Below are positions 1 through 7,859 of a stretch of DNA of 32,490 bases, piece after piece. Origin of the DNA: DAOVFN01 sp964484305 (GTDB taxonomy: Archaea; Aenigmatarchaeota; Aenigmatarchaeia; QMZP01). The DNA lies in NCBI GenBank assembly GCA_964484305.1, contig CAZAEI010000012.1:1-32490 (forward strand), read 5' to 3'. Both the position numbers and the translations under genes were made by a program. The stretch's first letter is position 1. Every line of letters begins with the position of its first letter. The notes under the pieces are model-generated. The model did no database searches. It worked only from the letters and a program-made list of their open reading frames with translations, and was not told the origin of the DNA.

Positions 1-7
1 TATGAAC

Positions 8-133
8 CTACTTCCTCAAATAATTTTCCAAAAAGTTACGTCGTTTACTATAAAAGACAAAGAAAGACACAAAAACCAACCCGGTGGCCACAGAGAACAG
101 CAGGACGCCTAAGGAAGCCAGGCTCAGCAACAT
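8..133 (-). CDS. small single-span membrane protein (41 aa)
   Basis: Unrecognised small protein. Read from the ATG at 133 to the TAG at 8-10 it gives 41 residues: a hydrophobic stretch of about 27 residues (MLLSLASLGVLLFSVATGLV is its first part) followed by a basic tail with SKRR and ending LRK. This is the pattern of a one-helix membrane protein with a positively charged cytoplasmic C-terminus. The roughly 60 bp upstream are extremely AT-rich and hold TATA-like sequence (TATAAAG and AAATATATA on this strand), which suits its own promoter. It lies 220 bp downstream of the ABCE1 gene on the same strand. No family is claimed; the composition argues for a real gene, but its short length keeps confidence moderate. 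Confidence 0.5.
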   Translation of the reverse strand: MLLSLASLGVLLFSVATGLVFVSFFVFYSKRRNFLENYLRK

Positions 134-302
134 TTTTTAATTTTTAATAAATATATTGTATATATTTATTTACTTTATAGGGTGTGCTGGCTGGTTTCAC
201 ATATACTGTTCCCCGTTCTCTGGGCTCCGGGCTGATTCCTGTCAACTCGAATTGATTTGAACTCTGTATGATTTTATTGAAGCATGACGCAAGGTGATGA
301 TT

Positions 303-331
303 CTGATTCTAATCAGAAGCCTTTTAGGCTT
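303..331 (-). terminator. two tandem small hairpins after the ABCE1 gene
   Basis: Two adjacent perfect inverted repeats lie 24 bp after the stop codon: AAGCC/GGCTT with a 5-nt loop (317-331) and CTGATT/AATCAG with a 2-nt loop (303-316). On the transcribed strand they follow each other directly. No long U-tract follows, so they may be a processing or stability structure rather than a terminator. Confidence 0.35.
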
Positions 332-354
332 TGGCCGGCTGCCTCCACGGGAAC

Positions 355-2166
355 CTATCCTGTGTAGTAGAAGTTGCCCGATTCCCTCTGCTCACTGTCC
401 TTCTGGGAGCCTGGCTTGTTGGCCCTGGGCCTCCCTGTCTGGGGGTCCCTTCTGTAGGTGATTCCGAGGGCCCTGAGGAAGCTGTTCATGCCCTCGGCCA
501 GCGGGCAGGGGGCATCTGCGTGGCCCTTCATGCCCCTCTGGCCGGAAAAGACCATCACGCGGTCCGAAATCACGTCAAGGAACTGCAGGTCGTGGTCCAC
601 TACAAAGCAGGGGGTTTCCCTGCCCTCGGCATGCTCCCTTATCAGCCTGGCCACCCTCAATCTCTGCTCGACATCGAGGAAGGCCGAGGGTTCGTCCAAG
701 AGGAGGAGCTCGTGTTCCCTTATGAGCGCAGCGGCCACGAAGCAGGACTGGAGCTCCCCACCGGAGAGGTTTCTGAGCTGCCTCTCCATGAGCTTCTCCA
801 AACCAAGGAACCGTATAAGCCTCTTGTTCTCGGTAGTGGAGGTCTTGCCTGCCCTAGAGAGGTATTCCTGCACGCTCATGGCCTCCTCACCCTTCCCTAG
901 GATGAGTCTCTGGGGCTTGTAGGAGAGCTTGACCTCCCCCGGCGGGCTTCCCTTATCCGGCTTGAGCAGGCCCGCAAGCATCCTGATGAATGTGGTCTTG
1001 CCTATGCTGTTTGGCCCGAGGATTCCTATAACCTCGCCCCTGTAGAGGTTTCCCGGCTCTGTCTTGAGGGAGAAACCGGGGAAGGCCTTCACAAATCCCT
1101 GGAAGGAGAGGAAGAGCTTGTCCTTTTCCGGGGACTTGGCCCTCTGGGAGAATGTTATTGGCTCCGGTCTGAATCTCACGTTGTCCTCCTTAATGTAGCC
1201 CTCGAGGTAGGTGTTTATCCCCAGCCTCACGCCATAGGGTTTTGAGACTATGCCAAAGGCCCCGGGCCTTCCGTAGAGGATGTGGGTGTAGTCTGCCAGG
1301 TAGTCTGCCACAGCCAGGTCGTGCTCTATGACCATGACAACCGCCCTTGCGCAGAGCCTCCTTATCTCCCTGGCAGCAACCAGCCTCTGCTGGGCATCCA
1401 GGTAGCTCGAGGGCTCGTCAAAGAAATAGAAATCACAGTCCCTGAGCAGGGTGGCCGCTATGGCAAGGAGCTGGAGCTCCCCCCCGGACAGCTCTGAGAC
1501 CCTCTTGCCGAGCATCTCGCCCATGCTGAGGTTCTTTGCGACCTCATCCATAGCGCCCCTCTCATCTGCCTTGGCAAGGAGGTCCCTGACCCTCCCGGAC
1601 CACTGTTTTGGTATGAGGTCCACGTGCTGGGGCTTGTAGGCCGAACTTATCCCTGACGACCTCCGGTCGTCTTGTGTGCTTTCAGCCTTTCCGGAGAGCT
1701 GCTCCATGTAGCCCTGGAGCTCTGTCCCCCTGAAGCGCTCAATAATATCCTGCCAGGGAACCTCCCCGGACAGGCCTGTGTTGGGCCTGAGGCTGCCCGA
1801 GAGTATGTTGAGAACCGTGGACTTCCCTGTCCCGTTCGGTCCTATCATACCGACCACGGCCTGGTGCCTGGGAACAGGTAGCCTGTAGAGGGCGAACATG
1901 TTCCTGCCATACCTGTGGATGGGACCCTCCCGGAGCTCCTCGGGGAGGTTCACCACCGTGATGGCCTGGCGCTGGCAGCGCTTTACGCAGATGCCGCATC
2001 CTATGCAGAGCGATTCGTCTATAAGGGGCATGGAGTCCTCTGGGGATATGGTTATGCACTCCTGGCCTGTTCGGTTGACAGGACAGGCCTTCATGCAGGC
2101 ATACCTGGTTATCTTGGGGTTGCAGAGTTCCCTGTCAATTACTGCTATCCTCTTAGAAGCTGGCAC
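355..2166 (-). CDS. ABCE1/Rli1, ribosome recycling and ribosome-splitting ATPase
   Basis: Soluble ATPase that splits 70S ribosomes after termination, working with aRF1/Pelota. The 603-residue length fits the family. The N-terminal ferredoxin-like domain carries two 4Fe-4S cysteine sets (C15, C24, C28, C37 and C54, C57, C60, C64). NBD1 has Walker A GPNGTGKST at 109-117, signature LSGGE near 226-230 and Walker B ending in FFDEP (248-252). NBD2 has Walker A GPNSIGKT at 384-391, signature LSGGE at 467-471 and DEP at 491-493. The C-terminus keeps the NKPGS and ESG motifs typical of archaeal Rli1. It is transcribed alone, divergently from the membrane-protein gene at 2249; a TATA box at 2207-2213 (ATATAAA on this strand) gives a short leader. 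Nothing essential is missing. Confidence 0.97.
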   Translation of the reverse strand: MPASKRIAVIDRELCNPKITRYACMKACPVNRTGQECITISPEDSMPLIDESLCIGCGICVKRCQRQAITVVNLPEELREGPIHRYGRNMFALYRLPVPRHQAVVGMIGPNGTGKSTVLNILSGSLRPNTGLSGEVPWQDIIERFRGTELQGYMEQLSGKAESTQDDRRSSGISSAYKPQHVDLIPKQWSGRVRDLLAKADERGAMDEVAKNLSMGEMLGKRVSELSGGELQLLAIAATLLRDCDFYFFDEPSSYLDAQQRLVAAREIRRLCARAVVMVIEHDLAVADYLADYTHILYGRPGAFGIVSKPYGVRLGINTYLEGYIKEDNVRFRPEPITFSQRAKSPEKDKLFLSFQGFVKAFPGFSLKTEPGNLYRGEVIGILGPNSIGKTTFIRMLAGLLKPDKGSPPGEVKLSYKPQRLILGKGEEAMSVQEYLSRAGKTSTTENKRLIRFLGLEKLMERQLRNLSGGELQSCFVAAALIREHELLLLDEPSAFLDVEQRLRVARLIREHAEGRETPCFVVDHDLQFLDVISDRVMVFSGQRGMKGHADAPCPLAEGMNSFLRALGITYRRDPQTGRPRANKPGSQKDSEQRESGNFYYTG

Positions 2167-2206
2167 TGAATCACCTAGGCTATCACTTCCGTGTAACGGT
2201 TTATGG

Positions 2207-2228
2207 TTTATATGGAATATTTATAAAT
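2207..2228. promoter_or_regulatory. divergent TATA boxes for ABCE1 and the membrane-protein gene
   Basis: On the minus strand ATATAAA (2207-2213) lies about 41 bp from the ABCE1 ATG. On the plus strand ATTTATAAAT (2219-2228) lies about 25 bp from the ATG at 2249, which would make that mRNA essentially leaderless. Confidence 0.6.
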
Positions 2229-2248
2229 CACCGGGTCCATATCTTATC

Positions 2249-3100
2249 ATGGTCAACTTCGGTGACGCCTTCAGGAAAGGCCTGAAATTCTGCATAGAGC
2301 CGAAGAGGTGGCTGCCGCTTCTGATACTCGATACCGCTGCCCTTGCTGTGGTTGTGGTGACACTGCTTAGCGGGATGAGCGGTGTTATGGACAGCCTTCT
2401 TGATGCCCAGAACAATCCCCTTGCCATGGTTTCCCTTTCGGGATACTTTATAGGCTTCATGCTGCTTGGGACTGCCTGGTACATCCTGAGGATGTGGATA
2501 ATGGGCTCCATCATACACCAGTCATTCAGGCCCAGAGAGCTTAAAGGGGGATACATGCTTTCCCTGAGCAGGCTTCATAAGGTCATTGTCACTGCCTTAA
2601 TCGTGGCGGTTATATCCGGCCTGGCAGGCGCAGTTCCCTATGTGGGGTGGATATTCAGCCTGGTAATAACCTGGGCGTTCTTCTTCATCTTTCAGGGCAT
2701 CATAATCGACAACCTGGGGATAGTCAGCACGCTCAAGAATTCCTGGGGCATATTCAGGAAGAGTCCCTTTGACGTCTTTATTGCATGGCTTCTCATAGCC
2801 GTGATATCAGCCCTTATACTGGGCCTGTTCGCTCTGCCCATCATGGGCATGTTCTTTGGCATGCTCTTCAGCTCAATTATGACATCAGGGAGCATGGGGC
2901 CCGGCTTTGCCGCCCTTCTCACGGTTTACCTCCAGAACAACCTGGCCACGGTGGTTGCGCTCGGCTTCATAGCCCTGGTGGGCCTCGAGCTATCCCAGGT
3001 CTTTGCAATCAAGGCCCAGACCGAATTCTACCTCCAGCTGAGAAAGACGTTCCCGAGCATACTGAAGATGTTCAAGGACAGGATCGGAAGGTTTTTTTAA
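2249..3100 (+). CDS. multi-pass membrane protein, DUF7847/GDPD-membrane-domain-like
   Basis: Unknown integral membrane protein of 283 aa. About six hydrophobic segments alternate with short basic loops. A cytoplasmic-looking loop with FRPRELKGGYMLSL and the segment NSWGIFRKSPFDVF resemble the prokaryotic family of glycerophosphodiester-phosphodiesterase membrane domains and DUF7847 proteins, whose function is unclear. The open frame extends upstream to 1898, but that part lies over ABCE1. The start at 2249 is preferred because it follows the TATA box at 2219-2228 by about 25 bp and begins a sensible amphipathic N-terminus (MVNFGDAFRKGLKF). A T-rich stretch follows the stop and also holds the TATA-like sequence for the next gene. 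Family assignment is by memory of pattern only. Confidence 0.75.
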   Translation: MVNFGDAFRKGLKFCIEPKRWLPLLILDTAALAVVVVTLLSGMSGVMDSLLDAQNNPLAMVSLSGYFIGFMLLGTAWYILRMWIMGSIIHQSFRPRELKGGYMLSLSRLHKVIVTALIVAVISGLAGAVPYVGWIFSLVITWAFFFIFQGIIIDNLGIVSTLKNSWGIFRKSPFDVFIAWLLIAVISALILGLFALPIMGMFFGMLFSSIMTSGSMGPGFAALLTVYLQNNLATVVALGFIALVGLELSQVFAIKAQTEFYLQLRKTFPSILKMFKDRIGRFF

Positions 3101-3121
3101 ATACTCTCCCAAAGATTCCTT

Positions 3122-4261
3122 ATGCTTGCAGGTCTTGTTGGAGCGCCCAACTCCGGGAAGAGCACCTTCTTCAGGGCAGCCACCCTCAGCAGCGCGGAGA
3201 TTGCCAATTATCCCTTCACCACGATAAAGCCCAACCAGGGGGTGGGCTACCTGACCACAGAATGCCCCTGCAAAAGGCTGGGGGTGAAATGCGACCCCCA
3301 GAACTCCATGTGCGAGTCAGGAACGAGGATGGTTCCTGTCAAGCTCCTTGACGTGGCCGGCCTGGTACCGGATGCCCACAAGGGCAGGGGTATGGGTAAC
3401 CAGTTCCTCAATGACCTGACACAGGCCTCTGGCCTAATACATGTCCTGGACGCTTCAGGTAAGACCAATTCAGAGGGGAAGCCCGATTCATGGGACCCCA
3501 GGAAGACAGTGGAGATGCTCGAGTACGAGATTGACGAGTGGCTCAGGGACATCATAGAGAAGTCATACCGGAAGTGCGAGAAGATAGCAGAGGCCACCAA
3601 GGCCCCCCTGGAAAGGCTCATGGCCCAGCAGCTGTCGGGCCTGGGAATAGGAGAGGATAGCATAAAATCCGCCATGAAGGAGCACGGTCCTGATGAGCAT
3701 GGGTTCGCCACCGCCCTGAGGAAGATATCCAAGCCCATAATCATCGCGGCAAACAAGGCAGACCTCCCAGAGGCCGGGGAGAACCTCAAGGCCCTGAAGG
3801 GGCCTGACACCATACCCTGCTCTGCAGAGTCAGAGCTGGCCCTGAGGGAGGCCGGGAGGCACGGCCTGATAAGCTACCTCCCGGGGTCAGGGGGCTTTGA
3901 AATCAGGGGCGAGGCTACAGAGAAGCAGAAGCAGGGCCTTGAATTCATCAGGAAGAACGTCCTCGAGAGGCACGGCTCCACAGGGGTCCAGGCCTGCCTG
4001 AACAGGCTGGTCTTCGGGAAGCTGGGGATGATAGTGGTCTATCCGGTGGCCAATATAAACAAGCTCTCTGACAATCAGGGAAGGGTCCTGCCTGACGCCC
4101 ACCTAGTGCCCAGGGGGACGACCCTCAAGGAGCTTGCGGCCAGGGTCCACACCACCATGGCAGAGGCCTTCATAGGCGGCCTCGACCTGAACAAGAAGAA
4201 GATTGGGGCCGACCACGAGCTCCGTGACGGGGACGTGGTGGAGATTCTGTTCAAGGGATAG
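3122..4261 (+). CDS. archaeal YchF-family (Obg-related) GTPase with C-terminal TGS domain
   Basis: P-loop GTPase of the Obg/YchF group, which binds ribosomes and probably acts in translation quality control. G1 is GAPNSGKST at 7-15, G3 DVAGL at 77-81 and G4 NKAD at 211-214. Bacterial YchF has a non-canonical NxxE and prefers ATP, so the NKAD here predicts GTP specificity, as in archaeal members. Between G1 and G3 there are four cysteines (C48, C50, C57, C64) in the CxC...C...C arrangement common in archaeal versions, possibly a metal knuckle. The C-terminal ~80 residues, with DAHLVPRGTTLKELA and RDGDVVEIL, form the TGS domain. The 379-aa length is normal. A T-rich TATA-like sequence precedes the ATG; the TauE gene follows after 2 bp, so the two are probably co-transcribed. 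Confidence 0.92.
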   Translation: MLAGLVGAPNSGKSTFFRAATLSSAEIANYPFTTIKPNQGVGYLTTECPCKRLGVKCDPQNSMCESGTRMVPVKLLDVAGLVPDAHKGRGMGNQFLNDLTQASGLIHVLDASGKTNSEGKPDSWDPRKTVEMLEYEIDEWLRDIIEKSYRKCEKIAEATKAPLERLMAQQLSGLGIGEDSIKSAMKEHGPDEHGFATALRKISKPIIIAANKADLPEAGENLKALKGPDTIPCSAESELALREAGRHGLISYLPGSGGFEIRGEATEKQKQGLEFIRKNVLERHGSTGVQACLNRLVFGKLGMIVVYPVANINKLSDNQGRVLPDAHLVPRGTTLKELAARVHTTMAEAFIGGLDLNKKKIGADHELRDGDVVEILFKG

Positions 4262-4263
4262 CC

Positions 4264-5013
4264 ATGGACCCACTTATCATAACCCTGCTCGCTGCCGTGA
4301 ATTTCGTGCTCGTGTTTTTTAGCGTAGTTACAGGCGGATCCAATCTCGTGATGACGCCCCTGCTGATATCCCTAGGGGTCCCGGCGCCGTCTGCCGTTGC
4401 TGTGACACGGGTGGGAAACCTCGGCGGGTCATCAGTCGGCCTCTTCAAGTTTAACAGGGGAGGGATGGTTCTATGGGGGCTTGGTCTGCCTCTGGTTCTC
4501 GTATCCCTTATTGGTGCATATGCTGGCTCGAATCTGGTGCTGAGCATCAATGAGATTTTCCTGCAGAGGCTTATAGGATTGGTTATCCTGGGTATCTTTA
4601 TCATCATGATTATCAACCGGAGATTTGGCCTCGAGAAAAGGAGGATGTCAACCAGAATGCCATCAAGAGTCATTGGTTATTTCCTGTATTTCCTTGCTGT
4701 GCTCACAAGCTCAATCGTGGGGGGAGGAGCAGGGATACTCACATCCTACATACTCATCTTCTTCTTCGGCCTCACGTTCCTCCAGTCATCCGGCACCAGG
4801 AAGATAAGTGCCCTGGCAGGAACCCTGGTGGCGTCGGTGGTGTTCATCCTAGCCGGGGTGGTCCCTTATGAGATAGCAGTTCCCCTAGTCATCTCAGGTG
4901 CCCTCGGCGGCTGGGCAGGCTCGCACTATGCCATCAGGAAGGGTGAAGAATGGGCAAGGACTTTATTCTTTATCGTGATACTGGCGCTTGGCCTGAAGCT
5001 GCTGGTCTTCTAG
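4264..5013 (+). CDS. TauE/SafE family membrane permease
   Basis: Integral membrane protein of 249 aa with about eight hydrophobic helices in two related halves, as in the TauE/SafE (DUF81) family proposed to export sulfite, sulfoacetate or related anions. Family-like motifs include the N-terminal half VVTGGSNLVMTPLLISLGVP followed by AVAVTRVGN, and the second-half repeat SSIVGGGAGILTSYILIF followed by SSGTRK. The substrate cannot be told from sequence. The start ATG lies 2 bp after the YchF stop, suggesting translational coupling; the pairing with YchF looks incidental. The C-terminus (ILALGLKLLVF) is typical for the family. Confidence 0.88.
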   Translation: MDPLIITLLAAVNFVLVFFSVVTGGSNLVMTPLLISLGVPAPSAVAVTRVGNLGGSSVGLFKFNRGGMVLWGLGLPLVLVSLIGAYAGSNLVLSINEIFLQRLIGLVILGIFIIMIINRRFGLEKRRMSTRMPSRVIGYFLYFLAVLTSSIVGGGAGILTSYILIFFFGLTFLQSSGTRKISALAGTLVASVVFILAGVVPYEIAVPLVISGALGGWAGSHYAIRKGEEWARTLFFIVILALGLKLLVF

Positions 5014-5047
5014 AAAGCATTTAACTCTTCAAGGCCGTTAATGAAAC

Positions 5048-5443
5048 ATGGATAGGCCGAGGGTTGGCATGGGTGTCATCGTCCTCAGGGACGGGAGGGT
5101 CCTTCTGGGAAGGAGAAAGTCCTCCCATGGTGCTGGAACATGGCATATGCCCGGGGGTCACCTTGAATTCGGAGAGGGCCTGGAGGGTTGCGCCAGGAGG
5201 GAGGTCCTGGAGGAAACAGACCTGCGTATCAAGAACCCTCGTTTCGCTGCTGTAACCAATGACATATTTGGGGAGGGAAAACACTACATAACGCTCTTCA
5301 TGCTCTCTGAGTGGGGGTCAGGGGAACCAAGGGCCATGGAACCGGAGAAAGCAGAGTCCTGGAACTGGTTCAGCTGGGACAATCTCCCTGAGCCCCTATT
5401 CCTGCCCATGCAGAATCTCCTGAAGCAGGGGTTCAGGCCCTGA
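5048..5443 (+). CDS. Nudix hydrolase (NUDT15-like)
   Basis: Small 131-aa Nudix pyrophosphohydrolase. The Nudix box runs from about residue 36 to 58: GGHLEFGEG leads into CARREVLEETDL, matching GX5EX7REUXEEXXU. The surroundings (MGVIVLRDGRVLLGRRK at the N-terminus and WHMPGGHLEFGE) resemble NUDT15/MTH2-like and archaeal nucleoside-triphosphate-sanitising members, so a role in removing damaged or non-canonical NTPs is plausible, but the substrate is not determinable. It starts at the ATG 35 bp after the TauE stop and is followed after 37 bp by dph5 on the same strand. Small AT-rich TATA-like stretches precede both, so it may be transcribed on its own. Confidence 0.9.
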   Translation: MDRPRVGMGVIVLRDGRVLLGRRKSSHGAGTWHMPGGHLEFGEGLEGCARREVLEETDLRIKNPRFAAVTNDIFGEGKHYITLFMLSEWGSGEPRAMEPEKAESWNWFSWDNLPEPLFLPMQNLLKQGFRP

Positions 5444-5480
5444 TACATGCATTTTTTAATCCCCGGGATAAATTCTAAAC

Positions 5481-6212
5481 ATGCTCTATCTGATTGGTCT
5501 CGGCATCTGGGACGAAGGGGACATCTCACTGAGGGGAATCGAATCCTGTAGGAAGGCTGACAGGCTCTATGCCGAGCTCTATACCTCGGTATGGGGGGGT
5601 GACCTCAGGAAGCTGGAGAAGCTCATCAGGAAGAAGATAAGGGTCATCGGGAGGCGCGACCTGGAAGAGTGGTCAGCGAGGCTTGTCAGGGAGGCCAAGA
5701 GAAGGAATGTTGTAGTCCTCGTGCCAGGGGACCCGCTCTCTGCGACCACACACTCGGGCCTGATTGACGAGGCCAGGAAGGAAGGGGTAAGGGTGGAGGT
5801 CGTCCACTCCTCATCGGTCTTCACAGCCGTTGCCGAGACAGGCCTGAACCTCTACAACTTCGGCAAGACCGTGACTGTTGTGGCGCCCGCCGGGAAATAC
5901 AGGCCTGAATCGTTCTACAGCACCATCGTGGAGAACCGTGCCAGGGGCATGCATACCCTGCTCCTCCTTGACATCAGGATGTCAGTACAGGAGGGCCTTG
6001 GTGTCCTTATGGACATCGAAAGGAGGAAGAATCAGAGGGTCCTGAGGCCGAGGGGCAGGATTGTCGTGGCCTCCTCCATGGGCTCCCCCAAAAGGGTTAT
6101 AAGGTACGGCACCGTCACCGAGCTTTCGGGGGAGGATTTCCCCCCGCCGGCCGTGATAATCATCCCGGGCAGGCTCAATTTCTTTGAGAAGGAGTTCCTC
6201 GAGAAGCTTTAG
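5481..6212 (+). CDS. dph5: diphthine synthase (Dph5)
   Basis: S-adenosylmethionine-dependent methyltransferase of diphthamide biosynthesis. It methylates the 3-amino-3-carboxypropyl group on the modified histidine of archaeal elongation factor 2. The 243-aa length is typical. Diagnostic motifs are the N-terminal MLYLIGLGIWDEGDIS, YAELYTS near residue 34, and VPGDPLSATTHSGL around 93-106, the tetrapyrrole-methylase-type SAM site. The central HSSSVFTAVAETGLNLYNFG stretch is also family-like. It is preceded by an AT-rich promoter-like sequence about 25 bp upstream. It converges on the ribosomal protein cluster on the other strand. The 186 bp between dph5 and L24e hold no gene I can support. Confidence 0.95.
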   Translation: MLYLIGLGIWDEGDISLRGIESCRKADRLYAELYTSVWGGDLRKLEKLIRKKIRVIGRRDLEEWSARLVREAKRRNVVVLVPGDPLSATTHSGLIDEARKEGVRVEVVHSSSVFTAVAETGLNLYNFGKTVTVVAPAGKYRPESFYSTIVENRARGMHTLLLLDIRMSVQEGLGVLMDIERRKNQRVLRPRGRIVVASSMGSPKRVIRYGTVTELSGEDFPPPAVIIIPGRLNFFEKEFLEKL

Positions 6213-6398
6213 ATTTTTATATGACATGAATTGTGAGAACCTTTGGGCTATACCAGCGGTTTTCGCTTTCTGGCATACATTCTGAAGATACCGGAGTTAC
6301 GCCACCCTTGTCATAACAGGCAACAATATTGAAGAGGTAACCAGCTTCTTCTGAATTTGGGGGTGTTTTTATAATTGTCCGATGAACAATAAAAATGT

Positions 6399-6581
6399 CT
6401 AAGCTTTACCCTTCTCATTGGCATGCGCCTTCGTCCACATGACCTTCTTTCCAGAGCGGCCCATGCGCCAGTTCTTCTGGCACTTGGAGTTGCAGAAGCG
6501 GAAGATTTTTCCATCTGCCTTGACGAATACCTTTCCCCGGCCCTCGGGAATGTTCTCCGCGCAGAATGAGCACTTGGCCAT
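6399..6581 (-). CDS. rpl24e: 50S ribosomal protein L24e
   Basis: Zinc-ribbon ribosomal protein of the large subunit, 60 aa, a normal archaeal length. The four zinc ligands are visible as C4, C7, C30 and C34 (KCSFC at the start and FCNSKCQKNW later). The aromatic and basic surroundings match eL24. A ribosome-binding site AAGGTG lies 5 bp before the ATG. It is the last gene of the L7Ae-S28e-L24e cluster, a conserved archaeal order. In many archaea ndk and infB follow; here the cluster ends, and dph5 converges from the other strand. Confidence 0.95.
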   Translation of the reverse strand: MAKCSFCAENIPEGRGKVFVKADGKIFRFCNSKCQKNWRMGRSGKKVMWTKAHANEKGKA

Positions 6582-6679
6582 GCAAACACCTTAATTGTTT
6601 TTTTATTTCATATTCTTTCGTTAACGTTTCCTTGTGCCCCGTAGGGGTATTGCAGATGCGGTAGCTCTCGTAAGAAAGG

Positions 6680-6877
6680 TTACCTGCTCTGGAACCTTGC
6701 GACGCTGTCCATGGCTGTCTCCTTAAGGACAATCACGTCCCCCTTTCTCACAGGCCCAATCGCGTTCCTCGTCAGTATCTTGCCCTTGTCAGGGCCTTCG
6801 AGAACCCTGCACCTGATTCTGCTAACTCCCTTGACTCCGACCCTTCCCATCACCTGGACAACCTCTGTTGCTACCAT
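6680..6877 (-). CDS. rps28e: 30S ribosomal protein S28e
   Basis: Small-subunit ribosomal protein with an OB-like fold, 65 aa. The core VMGRVGVKGVSRIRCRVLEGPDKGKI and the segment NAIGPVRKGDVIVL are clear eS28. The usual C-terminus (ETEREARKLR or similar) is replaced by ETAMDSVARFQSR, so the tail has diverged from the usual acidic/basic end. A GGTGA ribosome-binding site precedes the ATG by 7 bp. It lies between L7Ae and L24e on the same strand, with spacers of about 95 bp that are longer than usual in an operon but show no other genes. Confidence 0.93.
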   Translation of the reverse strand: MVATEVVQVMGRVGVKGVSRIRCRVLEGPDKGKILTRNAIGPVRKGDVIVLKETAMDSVARFQSR

Positions 6878-6971
6878 ATCATGTCACCTATTTCATCATG
6901 CTGTCTTGTAATCCTGCACATTCTGGCTTTGTTCATTCATTACAGTGGCAATCATGCAGTTCTTATTGTTT

Positions 6972-7340
6972 CTATTGTTTCTTGAGTTCCTCCAGCTTGC
7001 CCACTATGTCAGCTATGAGCTTCTTGGCGTCGCCCTCCTCCACTATTGCTATGCTGGATGTGGGGACCTCGATGCCGGAGGCCTTCCCGAGGTCGAGCTT
7101 TGAAGGAACGTATGCAAAGGGAACCTTCTTCTCATCACAGATGACTGGTATGTGCATCAGAATCTCCTGGGGCTGCACGTCCTCTGCCATGACAATCAGC
7201 TTGCTTATGCCCCTCTCTATTGCCTTTGTTGTCTCGTTCACTCCCTTTATTATCTTTCCCGTGGTCTTGGCCACAGTGACGGCCTCGTAGACCTTCTCGG
7301 AAAGCTCCTTGGGTGTCTGGAAGCTTACAAATCCTGCCAT
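6972..7340 (-). CDS. rpl7ae: 50S ribosomal protein L7Ae (kink-turn binding protein)
   Basis: Multifunctional RNA-binding protein: a component of the large subunit, of box C/D and H/ACA sRNPs and of RNase P in archaea. It recognises kink-turns. The core KIIKGVNETTKAIERG followed by KLIVMAEDVQP is diagnostic. The open frame extends to 7415, but I choose the ATG at 7340 (MAGFVSFQTP) because a GGAGGGG ribosome-binding site lies 6 bp upstream and the resulting 122 aa match the family. A TATA-like sequence (TATATACA on the minus strand near 7428) is suitably placed upstream. It is the first gene of the ribosomal cluster. Confidence 0.95.
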   Translation of the reverse strand: MAGFVSFQTPKELSEKVYEAVTVAKTTGKIIKGVNETTKAIERGISKLIVMAEDVQPQEILMHIPVICDEKKVPFAYVPSKLDLGKASGIEVPTSSIAIVEEGDAKKLIADIVGKLEELKKQ

Positions 7341-7477
7341 TCTCATCCCCTCCCTTTCTTGGACAACCTGGCTGCCCGTCCCTGCGGGATTGTGCCCGGC
7401 GTCCCTTGCATTCATTGGGTTGAACTATATACAAATACCAGGGTGTATATTTAAAGCTTTCCCGGGGCTTTCCCTGG

Positions 7478-7780
7478 CTATTTCTCCAAAAGCCTGACCC
7501 TCTCTTTGTAGAAATCGGCGGCCCCTTTCAGGGCCCTCCTTCCCTCCGGGGTGACAGTGTAGACCCTCTGGCGACCCGAGGGCTTCTTCTTCACAAGCCC
7601 TCCCCTGTTCAGGAGATACAGGACCTTGTAGGCCGTGACGGTCCCTGGCCTGAAACCGAACCTGTCCTGAATCTGCTTCCTCAGGGCATAGGCATGCATG
7701 GGTTTCTCTGTAAGAAGCTTGAGTATGTATATCCAGAGGCATTCCCTGGTGTTCAGCATCTTGAGTCTGTTAAGGGGCAT
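7478..7780 (-). CDS. PadR-family winged-helix transcriptional regulator
   Basis: DNA-binding protein of 100 aa matching the PadR core: an N-terminal helix-turn-helix with WIYILKLLTEKPMHAYALRKQI, recognition region FGFRPGTVTAYKVLYLLNRGGLV and a wing with KKKPSGRQRVYTVTPEGRRAL. It is at the short (one-domain) end of the family, with only a brief C-terminal helix for dimerisation. It is divergently transcribed from inositol-1-phosphate synthase, 80 bp away, and a short inverted repeat lies at that gene's predicted transcription start. This suggests it may control itself and ino1; that is inference from position. Confidence 0.88.
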   Translation of the reverse strand: MPLNRLKMLNTRECLWIYILKLLTEKPMHAYALRKQIQDRFGFRPGTVTAYKVLYLLNRGGLVKKKPSGRQRVYTVTPEGRRALKGAADFYKERVRLLEK

Positions 7781-7803
7781 GCTTTATTTTACGTGTGTAT
7801 AAG

Positions 7804-7841
7804 TATTTAAATCAGTGAAGACAATATTTTACAGTTGTAAA
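7804..7841 (+). promoter_or_regulatory. ino1 promoter with inverted-repeat candidate operator
   Basis: A TATA box (TATTTAAAT, 7804-7812) precedes an inverted repeat TTTACA-GT-TGTAAA at 7828-7841. The repeat sits where transcription would start, about 25 bp after the TATA box, which would suit a repressor site. The adjacent divergent PadR gene is the obvious candidate ligand. Confidence 0.45.
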
Positions 7842-7859
7842 TCATATTCGGGTTTTGCC

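Noticed and set aside
290..316. Box C/D sRNA (GTGATGA and CTGA)
   Set aside because: The boxes are only a few bases apart, too close to leave a guide segment.
331..900. Open frames on the plus strand over the ABCE1 gene
   Set aside because: Shadow frames of a highly conserved gene; no ribosome-binding site and no family-like sequence.
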